In this document: piece by piece, positions 20,255-26,644 of the stretch
Position numbering within the stretch: the first letter of the stretch is position 1
How the letters are laid out: each line of letters starts with the position of its first letter
Virus record (IMG/VR): IMGVR_UViG_3300024323_000005
Coordinates: 1 to 41,192 of that record
Source: a virus
DNA length: 41,192 bases
Reading direction: 5' to 3' (one strand)
Notes under the pieces: generated by a model
Databases searched by the model: none
Seen by the model: the letters and a program-made list of their open reading frames with translations, nothing else
Told to the model about the DNA's origin: nothing
Program-made: the position numbers and the translations under genes

Positions 20255-21088
20255 ATGAAGATTTCGATGTGTTGGCCTCGGGCGGTACTGCTTTGCACCC
20301 TTCCATTGTGGACTCGACACGTTGCCGCTCAGACGTTCACGCCGGCAGTCTCAACCCCCTTCTCATACCCCGGTTCCACTTTCATTCTCACGCTGGCTTT
20401 TGCCGACGCAGCGCCGACGCTGAACGCGGCCGGGTTTCAATGGACCCTCTCTATCCCCACCGGCATGAACGTGGGCACTCCGGTTGACGGGGCCGCATCC
20501 GTGGCCTCTAACAAACAGATCACATGCAACGGGCTCACCTGTATCGCAGTGGGGCTCGACGCCAGCGTCTACCAATCGGGCATCGTCGCCACCATCCCGA
20601 TATTCATCACGCCATCAACTCCCAAGGGAAACCAACCGATAACCATCACAAGCGTCGTCGCCAGCTCGCAAGGAAACCAGATCCCCGTACCGTCGCCCGC
20701 TACCGTGTTTCTCAACATCCGCCCGAACACCGGCACAACGCCATGGTTCACAGCAACCGTAGGTTCAAACACCTGCCAGGGGTTCAAAGTGGCGCAGACG
20801 CCCATCAAGGTTTCCTGGACGTGTGCAGACCTCTACGGGGCAAGTTCCGGCAGCTACATCGCGGACATGACCAACGCGGGCGGGGGAACGTCGTACTTCT
20901 ACATCGGAGTAAACTCCATCGCCGGGTTGCCGCCCGTGCCCAGTTCGAACATTTCGTGCCTGATCCAAGTAAACGCCACCGGAGTCGCCGCGAACATGTT
21001 GAATGGGGTTGCGGTGCCCGGTAATTCGGCCGCGTATTCCTGCCAGGGGTACACGACGACGGGGCAAGGGGTGATCAGTTGGCCGTGA
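20255..21088 (+). CDS. Secreted cohesin-like protein whose signal peptide is encoded by the repeat
   Basis: 277 residues. The N terminus MKISMCWPRAVLLCTLPLW...HVAAQ acts as a Sec signal peptide (cleavage likely after VAA), and codons 5-22 are the dispersed repeat at 20269-20320. Residues 28-155 have the strand pattern of cohesin-type beta sandwiches (AGFQWTLSIPTGMNVG, SGIVATIPIFI, ITITSVVASSQGNQI). A second Cys-containing beta domain completes it (GSNTCQGFKV, SWTCADLY, ISCLIQV, YSCQGY). Possible surface or adhesin-like protein. Alternative start codons would remove the signal. Confidence 0.65.
   Translation: MKISMCWPRAVLLCTLPLWTRHVAAQTFTPAVSTPFSYPGSTFILTLAFADAAPTLNAAGFQWTLSIPTGMNVGTPVDGAASVASNKQITCNGLTCIAVGLDASVYQSGIVATIPIFITPSTPKGNQPITITSVVASSQGNQIPVPSPATVFLNIRPNTGTTPWFTATVGSNTCQGFKVAQTPIKVSWTCADLYGASSGSYIADMTNAGGGTSYFYIGVNSIAGLPPVPSSNISCLIQVNATGVAANMLNGVAVPGNSAAYSCQGYTTTGQGVISWP
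20269..20320 (-). repeat. Dispersed cassette-end repeat inside a signal-peptide coding region
   Basis: TGTTGGCCTCGGGCGG...TGGACTCGACAC, read on the plus strand as CWPRAVLLCTLPLWTRH, a different frame from the LASGS reading used by other genes. Confidence 0.8.
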
Positions 21089-21116
21089 TACGCTCTTAGG
21101 TGAAAAGAGGTCAATC

Positions 21117-21869
21117 ATGTTCCATTCCGTCGCCACCGAACTGCACCCGAAATCCTACCCGTGCAGCGTCAACGAAGCGCTACCGCTCTTCAAAGCCTTC
21201 AACCGCATCAGCTACAAAGCCATCAGGGGGCGCGAGGCCGGCCCCTACGATCCAAACCGCGATATCAAGTTGTGGGAGGATGACAACGCGCCCAAAGGCC
21301 ACGCCGCCGCCTACTCGACTTGGACCCAGAACGAAGCGCCCGCCTATGTTCACTTTTCATTGCCGGGATGGATCGCCCGCAGCGTGAACCTGCCCCCCGA
21401 TCTAACGCACTACCAGCCATGGAATCCATTGCCCTCCGATGCGGTTGTGATGTCGGGAGGCGTGGCCGTTTCACCGATCAACCCGGATTATCTTGCCACC
21501 GAAACCGAAGCCGACGATCTGTATGCAGCGCTAGGAGGGATCGGGGGCGTGCAGTTGTGGACGCCCGACCCCGGACCCGGAGACATTCACGTCCAGTACG
21601 GAGAAGATCCGCGCCGGGAGTTTCAATTCTACTGGGGAGCAGCGAAGCAGGTTGTCATCGTGGGGCTTCTGTTGAAGCAGATGTACATCAACGGAGTGGG
21701 AGCGCCGGGAGAGTGGAATATCACCGGGGCCGAGCCGCGTTGGATTCCCGCGCCGCCTCCGGTGTTGCCGCCGACGTACAAGGTGGTTCCTATGCCGATG
21801 CGGAATTTGTACCCGTTCGAGCAGTGGGATATTTTGCCGGTAGGTGCACCGATGATTTCACGGAAATAG
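21117..21869 (+). CDS. Hypothetical protein, possible structural role
   Basis: 250 residues, soluble, Pro- and Trp-rich (DIHVQYGEDPRREFQFYWGAAKQVVIVGLLLKQMYINGVGAPGEWNI). The strand near 185-200 (QVVIVGLLLKQMYING) resembles the I-x-L-x-G-x-K terminal strands of the virion-type family on the other arm. AGAGG six bases before the ATG. No domain named. Confidence 0.6.
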   Translation: MFHSVATELHPKSYPCSVNEALPLFKAFNRISYKAIRGREAGPYDPNRDIKLWEDDNAPKGHAAAYSTWTQNEAPAYVHFSLPGWIARSVNLPPDLTHYQPWNPLPSDAVVMSGGVAVSPINPDYLATETEADDLYAALGGIGGVQLWTPDPGPGDIHVQYGEDPRREFQFYWGAAKQVVIVGLLLKQMYINGVGAPGEWNITGAEPRWIPAPPPVLPPTYKVVPMPMRNLYPFEQWDILPVGAPMISRK

Positions 21870-21874
21870 CCGCC

Positions 21875-22048
21875 ATGAAGTTCAAAGCGCGGTGTCACGT
21901 AGTCACAGATACGGGGCTGTTTCGGGAACTTCGTCAACGCGGAGTTATCAACGGCCCTCAATCTGGAGATGAAATAGCGCGATCACAAAGGCCTTGGACA
22001 ATTGCCGGGGCCTTGGATCGGTTTTATGATTTGATTTTGGGAAGGTGA
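21875..22048 (+). CDS. Small hypothetical protein
   Basis: 57 residues (MKFKARCHVVTDTGLFRELRQRG...LDRFYDLILGR), starting six bases after the preceding stop. Weak ribosome site, normal-looking amino acid composition. Ends just before a repeat. Confidence 0.45.
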   Translation: MKFKARCHVVTDTGLFRELRQRGVINGPQSGDEIARSQRPWTIAGALDRFYDLILGR

Positions 22049-22050
22049 TA

Positions 22051-22107
22051 TTTTGGCCTTTCCGCGCATCCCGCTTCGCAAAACCTTGAACAGAACGACA
22101 TTGCGGC
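22051..22107 (-). repeat. Dispersed cassette-end repeat, left end of non-coding cassette
   Basis: TTTTGGCCTTTCCGC...GAACAGAACGACATTGCGGC, of the long subtype also seen at 24543-24600. Pairs with 22313-22380. Confidence 0.75.
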
Positions 22108-22312
22108 TTGCTCCCGCGCCCGTCCGGTGATAATCTTGAACCTGCTAGAGTCGCCGGGGTGGGGATCAATCCTCCGAAACCCACCCTGCCCCGGTTCCAA
22201 CTCTGGCACCAGATAACCCTACACACGATGGTCTAGTAGGTGGAGAGACGCCCAGCCGGTGAAGGCCGAAGAAGGGCGGAACAAAAGTGAAATCCCACCG
22301 AACGACAAATCC
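22108..22312. other. Cassette interior without a gene
   Basis: 205 bp bracketed by outward-facing repeats. No reading frame with a plausible start and composition on either strand. It contains the strong stem-loop at 22144-22211 and is otherwise plain. Confidence 0.5.
22144..22211 (+). ncRNA. Candidate structured RNA or DNA stem-loop with ACCA end
   Basis: GCTAGAGT (22144-22151) pairs with ACTCTGGC (22200-22207, one G-U pair) and is followed by ACCA. Inside, CCGGGG (22154-22159) pairs with CCCCGG (22189-22194) and TGGG (22160-22163) with CCCA (22180-22183). The outer helix plus ACCA is tRNA-like, but a canonical T arm is missing. It could be a small RNA or a replication-related hairpin. Confidence 0.35.
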
Positions 22313-22380
22313 AAGCCGCAATCCGTGAATGTCGCCCGCTCATAGGCCATCCAAGCCGCACTCCATGGCAAGGCCAGAAC
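22313..22380 (+). repeat. Dispersed cassette-end repeat, right end of non-coding cassette
   Basis: AGCCGCAATCCGTGAATGTCGCCCGCTCA...CATGGCAAGGCCAGAAC. No start codon close behind. Confidence 0.85.
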
Positions 22381-22498
22381 AAAAGTACCATCCCACTCAC
22401 AAAAACCCCGTGATACACTTCCCTCCGTGGGGCCAATAAGACGAAACCCTGTAGGTCCGAAGAGCATGGGATTCGCAGGCCCCCATAAAACACACCAC

Positions 22499-22906
22499 AT
22501 GGTCACCCTCCGAATCACGAACCCCACCCGCAACTCAGTTTTAGCCACCTACGCGAACATCGCCAACACGCCGAACCTGAGGCGCATGGGCCTAATCGGA
22601 GCCCCACCGCCGCAACCAGGCGAAGGGCTTTTCTTTCCCGAATGCAACGCCATCCACACGGTAGAGATGTCGTTTCCGATTGATGTGGTGTTTGTGGACA
22701 TGTTGACTAAGCGGGTGAAAAAGACCGTGCAGCAAGCGCAGCCGGGGTGTCACTTCAATGCCCTGATACCCAAGGAACTGTGCGCGGTGATCGAGTTGCC
22801 ATCGGGGACGGTGCAGAAAACGGGGACGCAACCGGGGGATGTGGTTATGATACTGAGTTCAGGACACGCGAGCCAGAGCGATTTGAACTATGTGGCGGGG
22901 TTGTAA
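22499..22906 (+). CDS. DUF192 family protein
   Basis: 135 residues from ATG at 22499 (MVTLRIT); an upstream in-frame ATG at 22427 would add 24 residues of unlikely sequence. The order LRRMGLIGA, GLFFPECNAIHTVEMSFPIDVVFVD, ALIPKELCAVIELPSGTV and GDVVMI matches the DUF192 fold (small beta barrel, exported in many bacteria, role unknown). No signal peptide is present here. The stop overlaps the next ATG (TAATG). Confidence 0.75.
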   Translation: MVTLRITNPTRNSVLATYANIANTPNLRRMGLIGAPPPQPGEGLFFPECNAIHTVEMSFPIDVVFVDMLTKRVKKTVQQAQPGCHFNALIPKELCAVIELPSGTVQKTGTQPGDVVMILSSGHASQSDLNYVAGL

Positions 22907-23295
22907 TGCGCAGCATTTACGATGATCCATGGTGTACAACGTGTGGGAGTTATCATCGCCGTCTTGGCCCATGCCTCCCGAGAAATCCGCCGTTCTATCC
23001 AGAGCCAAAGGATGATGATTTAGCCTCAGGCAGCATCGCCGCTGCGCCCTCCCCTGAAAGCGTTCGGCCAGGAATGGCTGAGTGCTGCGAGAACTGCAAA
23101 TACTGGCTGTACGTTCCACGAATGACGATGGATGTACCATCAGGCCCCCAAGGGATGTGCCGACGCTACGCGCCTCGTTCTGGGTCACATTGGCCTTTGA
23201 CCTTCCATGGGGATTTTTGCGGAGAGTTCAAGCCCATCCTGGTCGAACGCGAGCAAGGCGGGCAAGCCGAGAAGCCGAATGAGGCCAAAATATGA
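22906..23295 (+). CDS. Two zinc-binding segments joined through a repeat
   Basis: 129 residues. Residues 1-35 have WCTTCGSYHRRLGPC. Residues 39-55 (LASGSIAAAPSPESVRP) are translated repeat. Residues 57-115 (CCENCKYW...GMCRRYAP...HWPLTFHGDFCGEF) match a small Cys-rich protein type common in phages. The end FKPILVEREQG...NEAKI is the repeat at 23227-23290. A likely origin is insertion of a cassette carrying the CENCKYW gene in frame behind another small gene; an internal ATG (MAECCENC) might also be used. Confidence 0.65.
   Translation: MRSIYDDPWCTTCGSYHRRLGPCLPRNPPFYPEPKDDDLASGSIAAAPSPESVRPGMAECCENCKYWLYVPRMTMDVPSGPQGMCRRYAPRSGSHWPLTFHGDFCGEFKPILVEREQGGQAEKPNEAKI
23019..23071 (-). repeat. Dispersed cassette-end repeat, left end of cassette 23019-23290
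   Basis: TTTAGCCTCAGGCAGC...GCGTTCGGCCAG, with GGCC changed to AGCC as in 7631-7686. Confidence 0.8.
23227..23290 (+). repeat. Dispersed cassette-end repeat, right end
   Basis: TTCAAGCCCATCCTGGTCGAACGCGAG...GAATGAGGCCAAAA, touching the ATG at 23292. Confidence 0.9.
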
Positions 23296-23594
23296 AAAGT
23301 ATGATCCTTTTGATGATCGCTGGATTCCTGATCGGTGACTTCGGATACTTCATGGTCCATGGGCACTCGATCATATGGGGCAACATCTTTCGCACTGTCA
23401 AAGCTTCAACGACGCCACGGGAGTACACCATCATAGTCACCCGCACCCCGGCCCCAGCTCAGATAATCGGCCGCATCCAAGTAGGCTTAACCAAAGCCGA
23501 AGCCGAGGGAGCCGCGTTCCAGCTCAACGAATTGTTCAGCAAAGAAAAGCTGGAGTGGAAAGCTGTGGCAACGCTCCCGGAGGCCATCAAATGA
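23292..23594 (+). CDS. Small membrane-anchored or secreted protein
   Basis: 100 residues. MKSMILLMIAGFLIGDFGYFMV is an N-terminal signal or anchor. The rest (EYTIIVTRTPAPAQIIGRIQVGLTKAEAEGAAFQLN) is a small alpha/beta segment of SPOR-like look, without proof. ATGA overlap with the next gene. Confidence 0.55.
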   Translation: MKSMILLMIAGFLIGDFGYFMVHGHSIIWGNIFRTVKASTTPREYTIIVTRTPAPAQIIGRIQVGLTKAEAEGAAFQLNELFSKEKLEWKAVATLPEAIK

Positions 23595-23992
23595 GCCGCG
23601 TTGTCAAAGCGCTGACCCGTTCCTATCGCGGTGTCGATTCCTCGATATCCGCCCCGGAGTGGGAACAAGACCGGCATTCGGAGCCGCAATCCGTGAATGT
23701 CGTACGCTCAGAAGCCGACGCAAAGCGCGAGACGATAGAAGGCCAAAACAAAATGAACACCCCGAACACACCGCAACCCCGCATATTAGGAGAAGGCCGC
23801 ATCACATTCGAAGCCTACGTAAAACAGCACTTCCCGCAAGAAGTAGGCAGAACAGGCTGGGAGTGGAACAGCTTGCCCGCGAGCACCGTAAAACGATGGG
23901 CAGCAATCGAGCAAGCCGTGATCGACGCCTACCAGGGTGAACCCTCAAGAACCGCCGTGTTGCCCGTTCAAGAGCCTCACAAAGCCGAATAA
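23591..23992 (+). CDS. Two short segments fused through a translated repeat
   Basis: 133 residues. Residues 1-30 form a small basic N-terminal part, 31-53 (EPQSVNVVRSEADAKRETIEGQN) are translated repeat, and 54-133 (MNTPNTPQPRILGEG...GWEWNSLPASTVKRWAAIEQAVIDAY) are a second domain. The ATG at 23752, three bases after GGCCAAAAC, fits the usual repeat-start arrangement and may be the real start of that domain. Last gene of the plus arm; overlaps the convergent M23 gene by 16 bp. Confidence 0.6.
   Translation: MSRVVKALTRSYRGVDSSISAPEWEQDRHSEPQSVNVVRSEADAKRETIEGQNKMNTPNTPQPRILGEGRITFEAYVKQHFPQEVGRTGWEWNSLPASTVKRWAAIEQAVIDAYQGEPSRTAVLPVQEPHKAE
23683..23749 (+). repeat. Dispersed cassette-end repeat in the middle of 23591-23992
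   Basis: GCCGCAATCCGTGAATGTCGTACGCTCAG...AAGGCCAAAAC followed by AAAATG. Open in the VNVVRSE frame, so it links the two parts. Confidence 0.9.
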
Positions 23993-24519
23993 GCGAGCAA
24001 CCCCAAAGCCAACGCTGCCGCCCCCAGCATCACAGGATCAGCAGTAGCGGAGGGATCGCCAAAGACCGTCGAAAGGTCCAAGCTGGCATCCGTCGAGTCG
24101 ATGAGATCAGGCGCGAGCTGCATTTCAGGATCGACCGCGGAACCGTTCTCATAAACCCCGAAGTGCAGGTTAGGCCCCGACACCGTGCCCGTGGCGCCGC
24201 TTAGCGCGATCTGCTGACCGTCCCCGACGCTTTGCCCCACCGATACCCCGATTTGAGAGAGATGCCCGTAGAGCGTCGTTACGCCGCCGCCATGGTCGAT
24301 CACAACCGTGTTGCCGAATCCCGATTGGACACCCGCGAAGATAACCGTTCCATCGCCAGCCGCTTCAACTGGAGTTCCCACAGGTACCGCGTAGTCGATG
24401 CCCTGGTGATTCCTGGAGGCCCCGGCAACGGGTTGAGTACGGGGGCCGAACAAGGAAGAAATAATGGGCGTGCCTGAGATCGGTGGGGTGAGTGCTCCGA
24501 GGCCGCGCCGCACGTACAT
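23977..24519 (-). CDS. M23 (LytM-type) endopeptidase, anchored, MYV-RGLG family start
   Basis: 180 residues. It begins MYVRRGLGAL, the signature of the anchored proteins at the other end of this arm. The peptidase domain has His38 and Asp42 (NHQGID), His86 (LYGHLS) and His119 (NLHFGV). The HxH motif reads N-L-H, so the usual first His is Asn and activity may be altered. It ends in a C-terminal helix (VMLGAAALALGLLAYSAL). M23 enzymes cut peptidoglycan cross-bridges. A virion-borne wall-opening enzyme for entry fits the shared signature and anchor better than a soluble endolysin. Confidence 0.85.
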   Translation of the reverse strand: MYVRRGLGALTPPISGTPIISSLFGPRTQPVAGASRNHQGIDYAVPVGTPVEAAGDGTVIFAGVQSGFGNTVVIDHGGGVTTLYGHLSQIGVSVGQSVGDGQQIALSGATGTVSGPNLHFGVYENGSAVDPEMQLAPDLIDSTDASLDLSTVFGDPSATADPVMLGAAALALGLLAYSAL

Positions 24520-24542
24520 GCCTCAGAGTATAACTATTTTTG

Positions 24543-24600
24543 GTTTGGCCTTGCCGACCATCCCAGCTTGGGACGGGCCTGAACAGAACGACATTGCGGC
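24543..24600 (-). repeat. Dispersed cassette-end repeat, left end of cassette 24543-25085
   Basis: GTTTGGCCTTGCCGACC...GAACAGAACGACATTGCGGC. Its GGCC end points at the M23 gene, 24 bases from the ATG. Confidence 0.8.
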
Positions 24601-24614
24601 GCTTGTTCAGGCCC
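24575..24614. promoter_or_regulatory. 11-bp perfect stem-loop
   Basis: GGGCCTGAACA (24575-24585) and TGTTCAGGCCC (24604-24614) with an 18-base loop, between the Ig-like gene and the M23 gene. There is no T-run on either side, so it is not an ordinary terminator. Could moderate read-through or mRNA stability. Confidence 0.5.
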
Positions 24615-24621
24615 TTCCAGG

Positions 24622-24984
24622 TTATTGCGAAACGATAGAACCGGGCGTGATGATGAAGTGCGTGGCCGGTCCAGGTACGTTAGGGTTTTGCACCACCGTT
24701 ACGGTCACCTGTTGCGAAAAGCTGGTGCTATTGTCGTTGCTGACTGCATTCGCCGTAATCGTGATGGTCGCCAACCCGACCGAAACTGCTACGACGTCGA
24801 AGGAGACGACGGGCGGCGCGGAGTTGGGAACGATGGCGATATTTTGCACCGTGACGATGCCCGAATCCACGCTGATAGACGTGTTGAAGTAGGGGACGGG
24901 GTTCCCGTTTGCGTCTTGACCGGCGAGTGTGACGCCGACCATTTTCTGAGAGGTGTTGATAGTTCCTAAGGATTGTAACGACAT
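24622..24984 (-). CDS. Ig-like small protein, probable virion or surface protein
   Basis: 120 residues from ATG at 24984 (GAGGAG five bases upstream). Alternating strands (VGVTLAGQDANGNPVPYFNTSISVDSGIVTVQNI and ATITITANAV...SQQVTVTVVQ) resemble a bacterial Ig-like domain. No signal peptide. Cargo of a cassette bracketed by 24543-24600 and 25019-25085. Confidence 0.6.
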   Translation of the reverse strand: MSLQSLGTINTSQKMVGVTLAGQDANGNPVPYFNTSISVDSGIVTVQNIAIVPNSAPPVVSFDVVAVSVGLATITITANAVSNDNSTSFSQQVTVTVVQNPNVPGPATHFIITPGSIVSQ

Positions 24985-25018
24985 GAGTGCTCCTCGGAAA
25001 AGGATAGCACGCGGAGGG

Positions 25019-25085
25019 TTCAAGCCCTTCCTGGTCGAACGAGAGCAAGGCCCCGGCGAAGGACGCAAGCCGCCTGAGGCCAAAT
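25019..25085 (+). repeat. Dispersed cassette-end repeat, right end
   Basis: TTCAAGCCCTTCCTGGTCGAACGAGAG...CTGAGGCCAAATC. Nearest gene behind it is on the opposite strand. Confidence 0.85.
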
Positions 25086-25091
25086 CATCGT

Positions 25092-26576
25092 CTACTGAAT
25101 AATCGGAAAGCCCACCGCTGCCCCACCTGAAGCAGCCGCTAAAGCGCCAATCGTTGCAAACCCGGTTCCGCCCACCAGAAGCGATCCCGGAAACCCTAAA
25201 GCCCTCAGGAGAGCCCCACCGCCCGCCGTGTTGTTTGGCGCGAAGTTGTTGCCGGCCGAATTAACGAAGGGATTCGCTGTCAAGATTTGATCGTTTGCCC
25301 CTGCCGTGATCAGATTGAGGTTGGCCGTCACGTTAGCCCCATAGGCGTTGTAGTTCATGAAAGCGCCGATCTGCGCATTGGTGCAGCCGGAACAACCCAT
25401 CCCATACCGGCCGTTTCCATAAAACACACTGTTTAGGACGATGACCGATTGCGCCCCGATCTGAGTTTTTAGGCCATCCTCCCCATTGTTCACAGCAACC
25501 GAATTGAGGATGATCGCGGTGCCCTGCGCAGATCCGATGTTGAAGCCATCGACGGTACTACTGCCCGTGTTGTTTGCAGCAATGCAGACATTGCAGGTGC
25601 CCCGAGGGTTACCTAGGTTAAAGATTCCCGACGCGGTAGTCGTCGTGTTGCTGTACGCCGCACAGACGATGCAGCTCGACTGCGCGTTATTATTCCAAAA
25701 GAAAGCGTTTCCCGCACCTGACTGAGTTGTCACCGAACAGTTGAAACAAAAGTTATCGATGTCGAAAAAGCCGATGCCGTAGGTGCCCGAGCAGCCCTTG
25801 ACCGAGATGTTAGCCGCAGAATTGCCGGGACCGTCGATTGCGAGACCTATGGAACTCGATTGACCATTACAGTCGATAATCACGTTTCGGAGCTGTGCTC
25901 CTCGATTCGCGCCGCCGCCGATATCCAAGAAGATGCTGCCCGCCGTTTCCTGGAAAGTGACTTGCAGATTGTCCCCGCGCGTCGATCCATACCCGCTGAT
26001 CACCGGCAGCAGGTTCGTGGACCCCGCCGAGGGCGTAAAGGAAAACGTGCTCGAGAACGTAATCGTCGCGGTGGCTTTGATCCATGCTTGATTTCCTGCC
26101 ACCAGTTGCATATTGGTGTTCAGTTGCGTGGGAGTGAGCAGCGCCCCGCCTATGTTCATCGTCATTCCAGTGCTGGCTGCGATGCTCGCGTCGATGGTCA
26201 TGCTGGTAGCACTGACGAACGTCGCCCGCCGCCACTGCGCCGTGATCGACCCCGTGCCCCCGGAGAAGAAAACGATGTTGCCGGTGATCGCCGCAGAAAA
26301 GTTACCCGTGGCACTAGTTACAGTCGTCGTGCCGTTGGCCACCGCATCCGTTGTCGAAATGTTGACCGTCGCGCTTTGGCAAGAGGAACAGGCCGCCGCG
26401 TTCTTATTGTTGAACTGACTCAGGTCAGTCCCGGAGCCGGTGGAGTCGAAGCCGCCGCCGTTGGTGTCCGAGCCTACGCTGGGGCGCATTTCCCAGACGG
26501 TGGTTGCTGGGATGGTTCCGAATGCGGGGAGAAGAAGGAAAAGGATCAGAAGAGTGGTCAGGAATCGGGTTTTCAT
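25092..26576 (-). CDS. Secreted right-handed beta-helix protein (pectin-lyase-like fold), fibre candidate
   Basis: 494 residues from ATG at 26576, directly behind GGCCAAAACAAA. MKTRFLTTLLILFLLLPAFGTIPA is a Sec signal peptide. The mature part has repeated turns of about 20-25 residues rich in Asn, Gly, Ser and Cys (NVIIDCNGQSS, NISVKGCSGTYG, NSVAVNNGEDGL, NSVFYGNGRYG), typical of parallel beta-helices used by polysaccharide-binding or cutting spikes. A signal peptide on such a protein is unusual for a tailed-phage spike. Host surface binding is likely; enzymatic activity cannot be read. Confidence 0.7.
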   Translation of the reverse strand: MKTRFLTTLLILFLLLPAFGTIPATTVWEMRPSVGSDTNGGGFDSTGSGTDLSQFNNKNAAACSSCQSATVNISTTDAVANGTTTVTSATGNFSAAITGNIVFFSGGTGSITAQWRRATFVSATSMTIDASIAASTGMTMNIGGALLTPTQLNTNMQLVAGNQAWIKATATITFSSTFSFTPSAGSTNLLPVISGYGSTRGDNLQVTFQETAGSIFLDIGGGANRGAQLRNVIIDCNGQSSSIGLAIDGPGNSAANISVKGCSGTYGIGFFDIDNFCFNCSVTTQSGAGNAFFWNNNAQSSCIVCAAYSNTTTTASGIFNLGNPRGTCNVCIAANNTGSSTVDGFNIGSAQGTAIILNSVAVNNGEDGLKTQIGAQSVIVLNSVFYGNGRYGMGCSGCTNAQIGAFMNYNAYGANVTANLNLITAGANDQILTANPFVNSAGNNFAPNNTAGGGALLRALGFPGSLLVGGTGFATIGALAAASGGAAVGFPIIQ

Positions 26577-26579
26577 TTT

Positions 26580-26644
26580 GTTTTGGCCTTGCCAGAGTTT
26601 CGGGCTTGGAAGGGAACTGAACGGGCGACACTCACGGATTGCGG
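26580..26644 (-). repeat. Dispersed cassette-end repeat, long form
   Basis: TTTTGGCCTTGCCAGAG...GGCGACACTCACGGATTGCGGC fills the gap between the fibre gene and its upstream neighbour and ends one base before the latter's stop. Confidence 0.85.

Noticed and set aside
21320-21874. Long alternative frame on the plus strand inside 21117-21869
   Set aside because: Arg/Ala-rich shadow of a better gene; only its last 57 residues after 21875 stand alone as a gene.
22144-22211. A tRNA gene
   Set aside because: The acceptor-like helix and ACCA fit, but counting back from CCA gives no paired T arm and no anticodon arm of normal size.
24575-24614. Rho-independent terminator
   Set aside because: Strong stem but no T-run on either strand.
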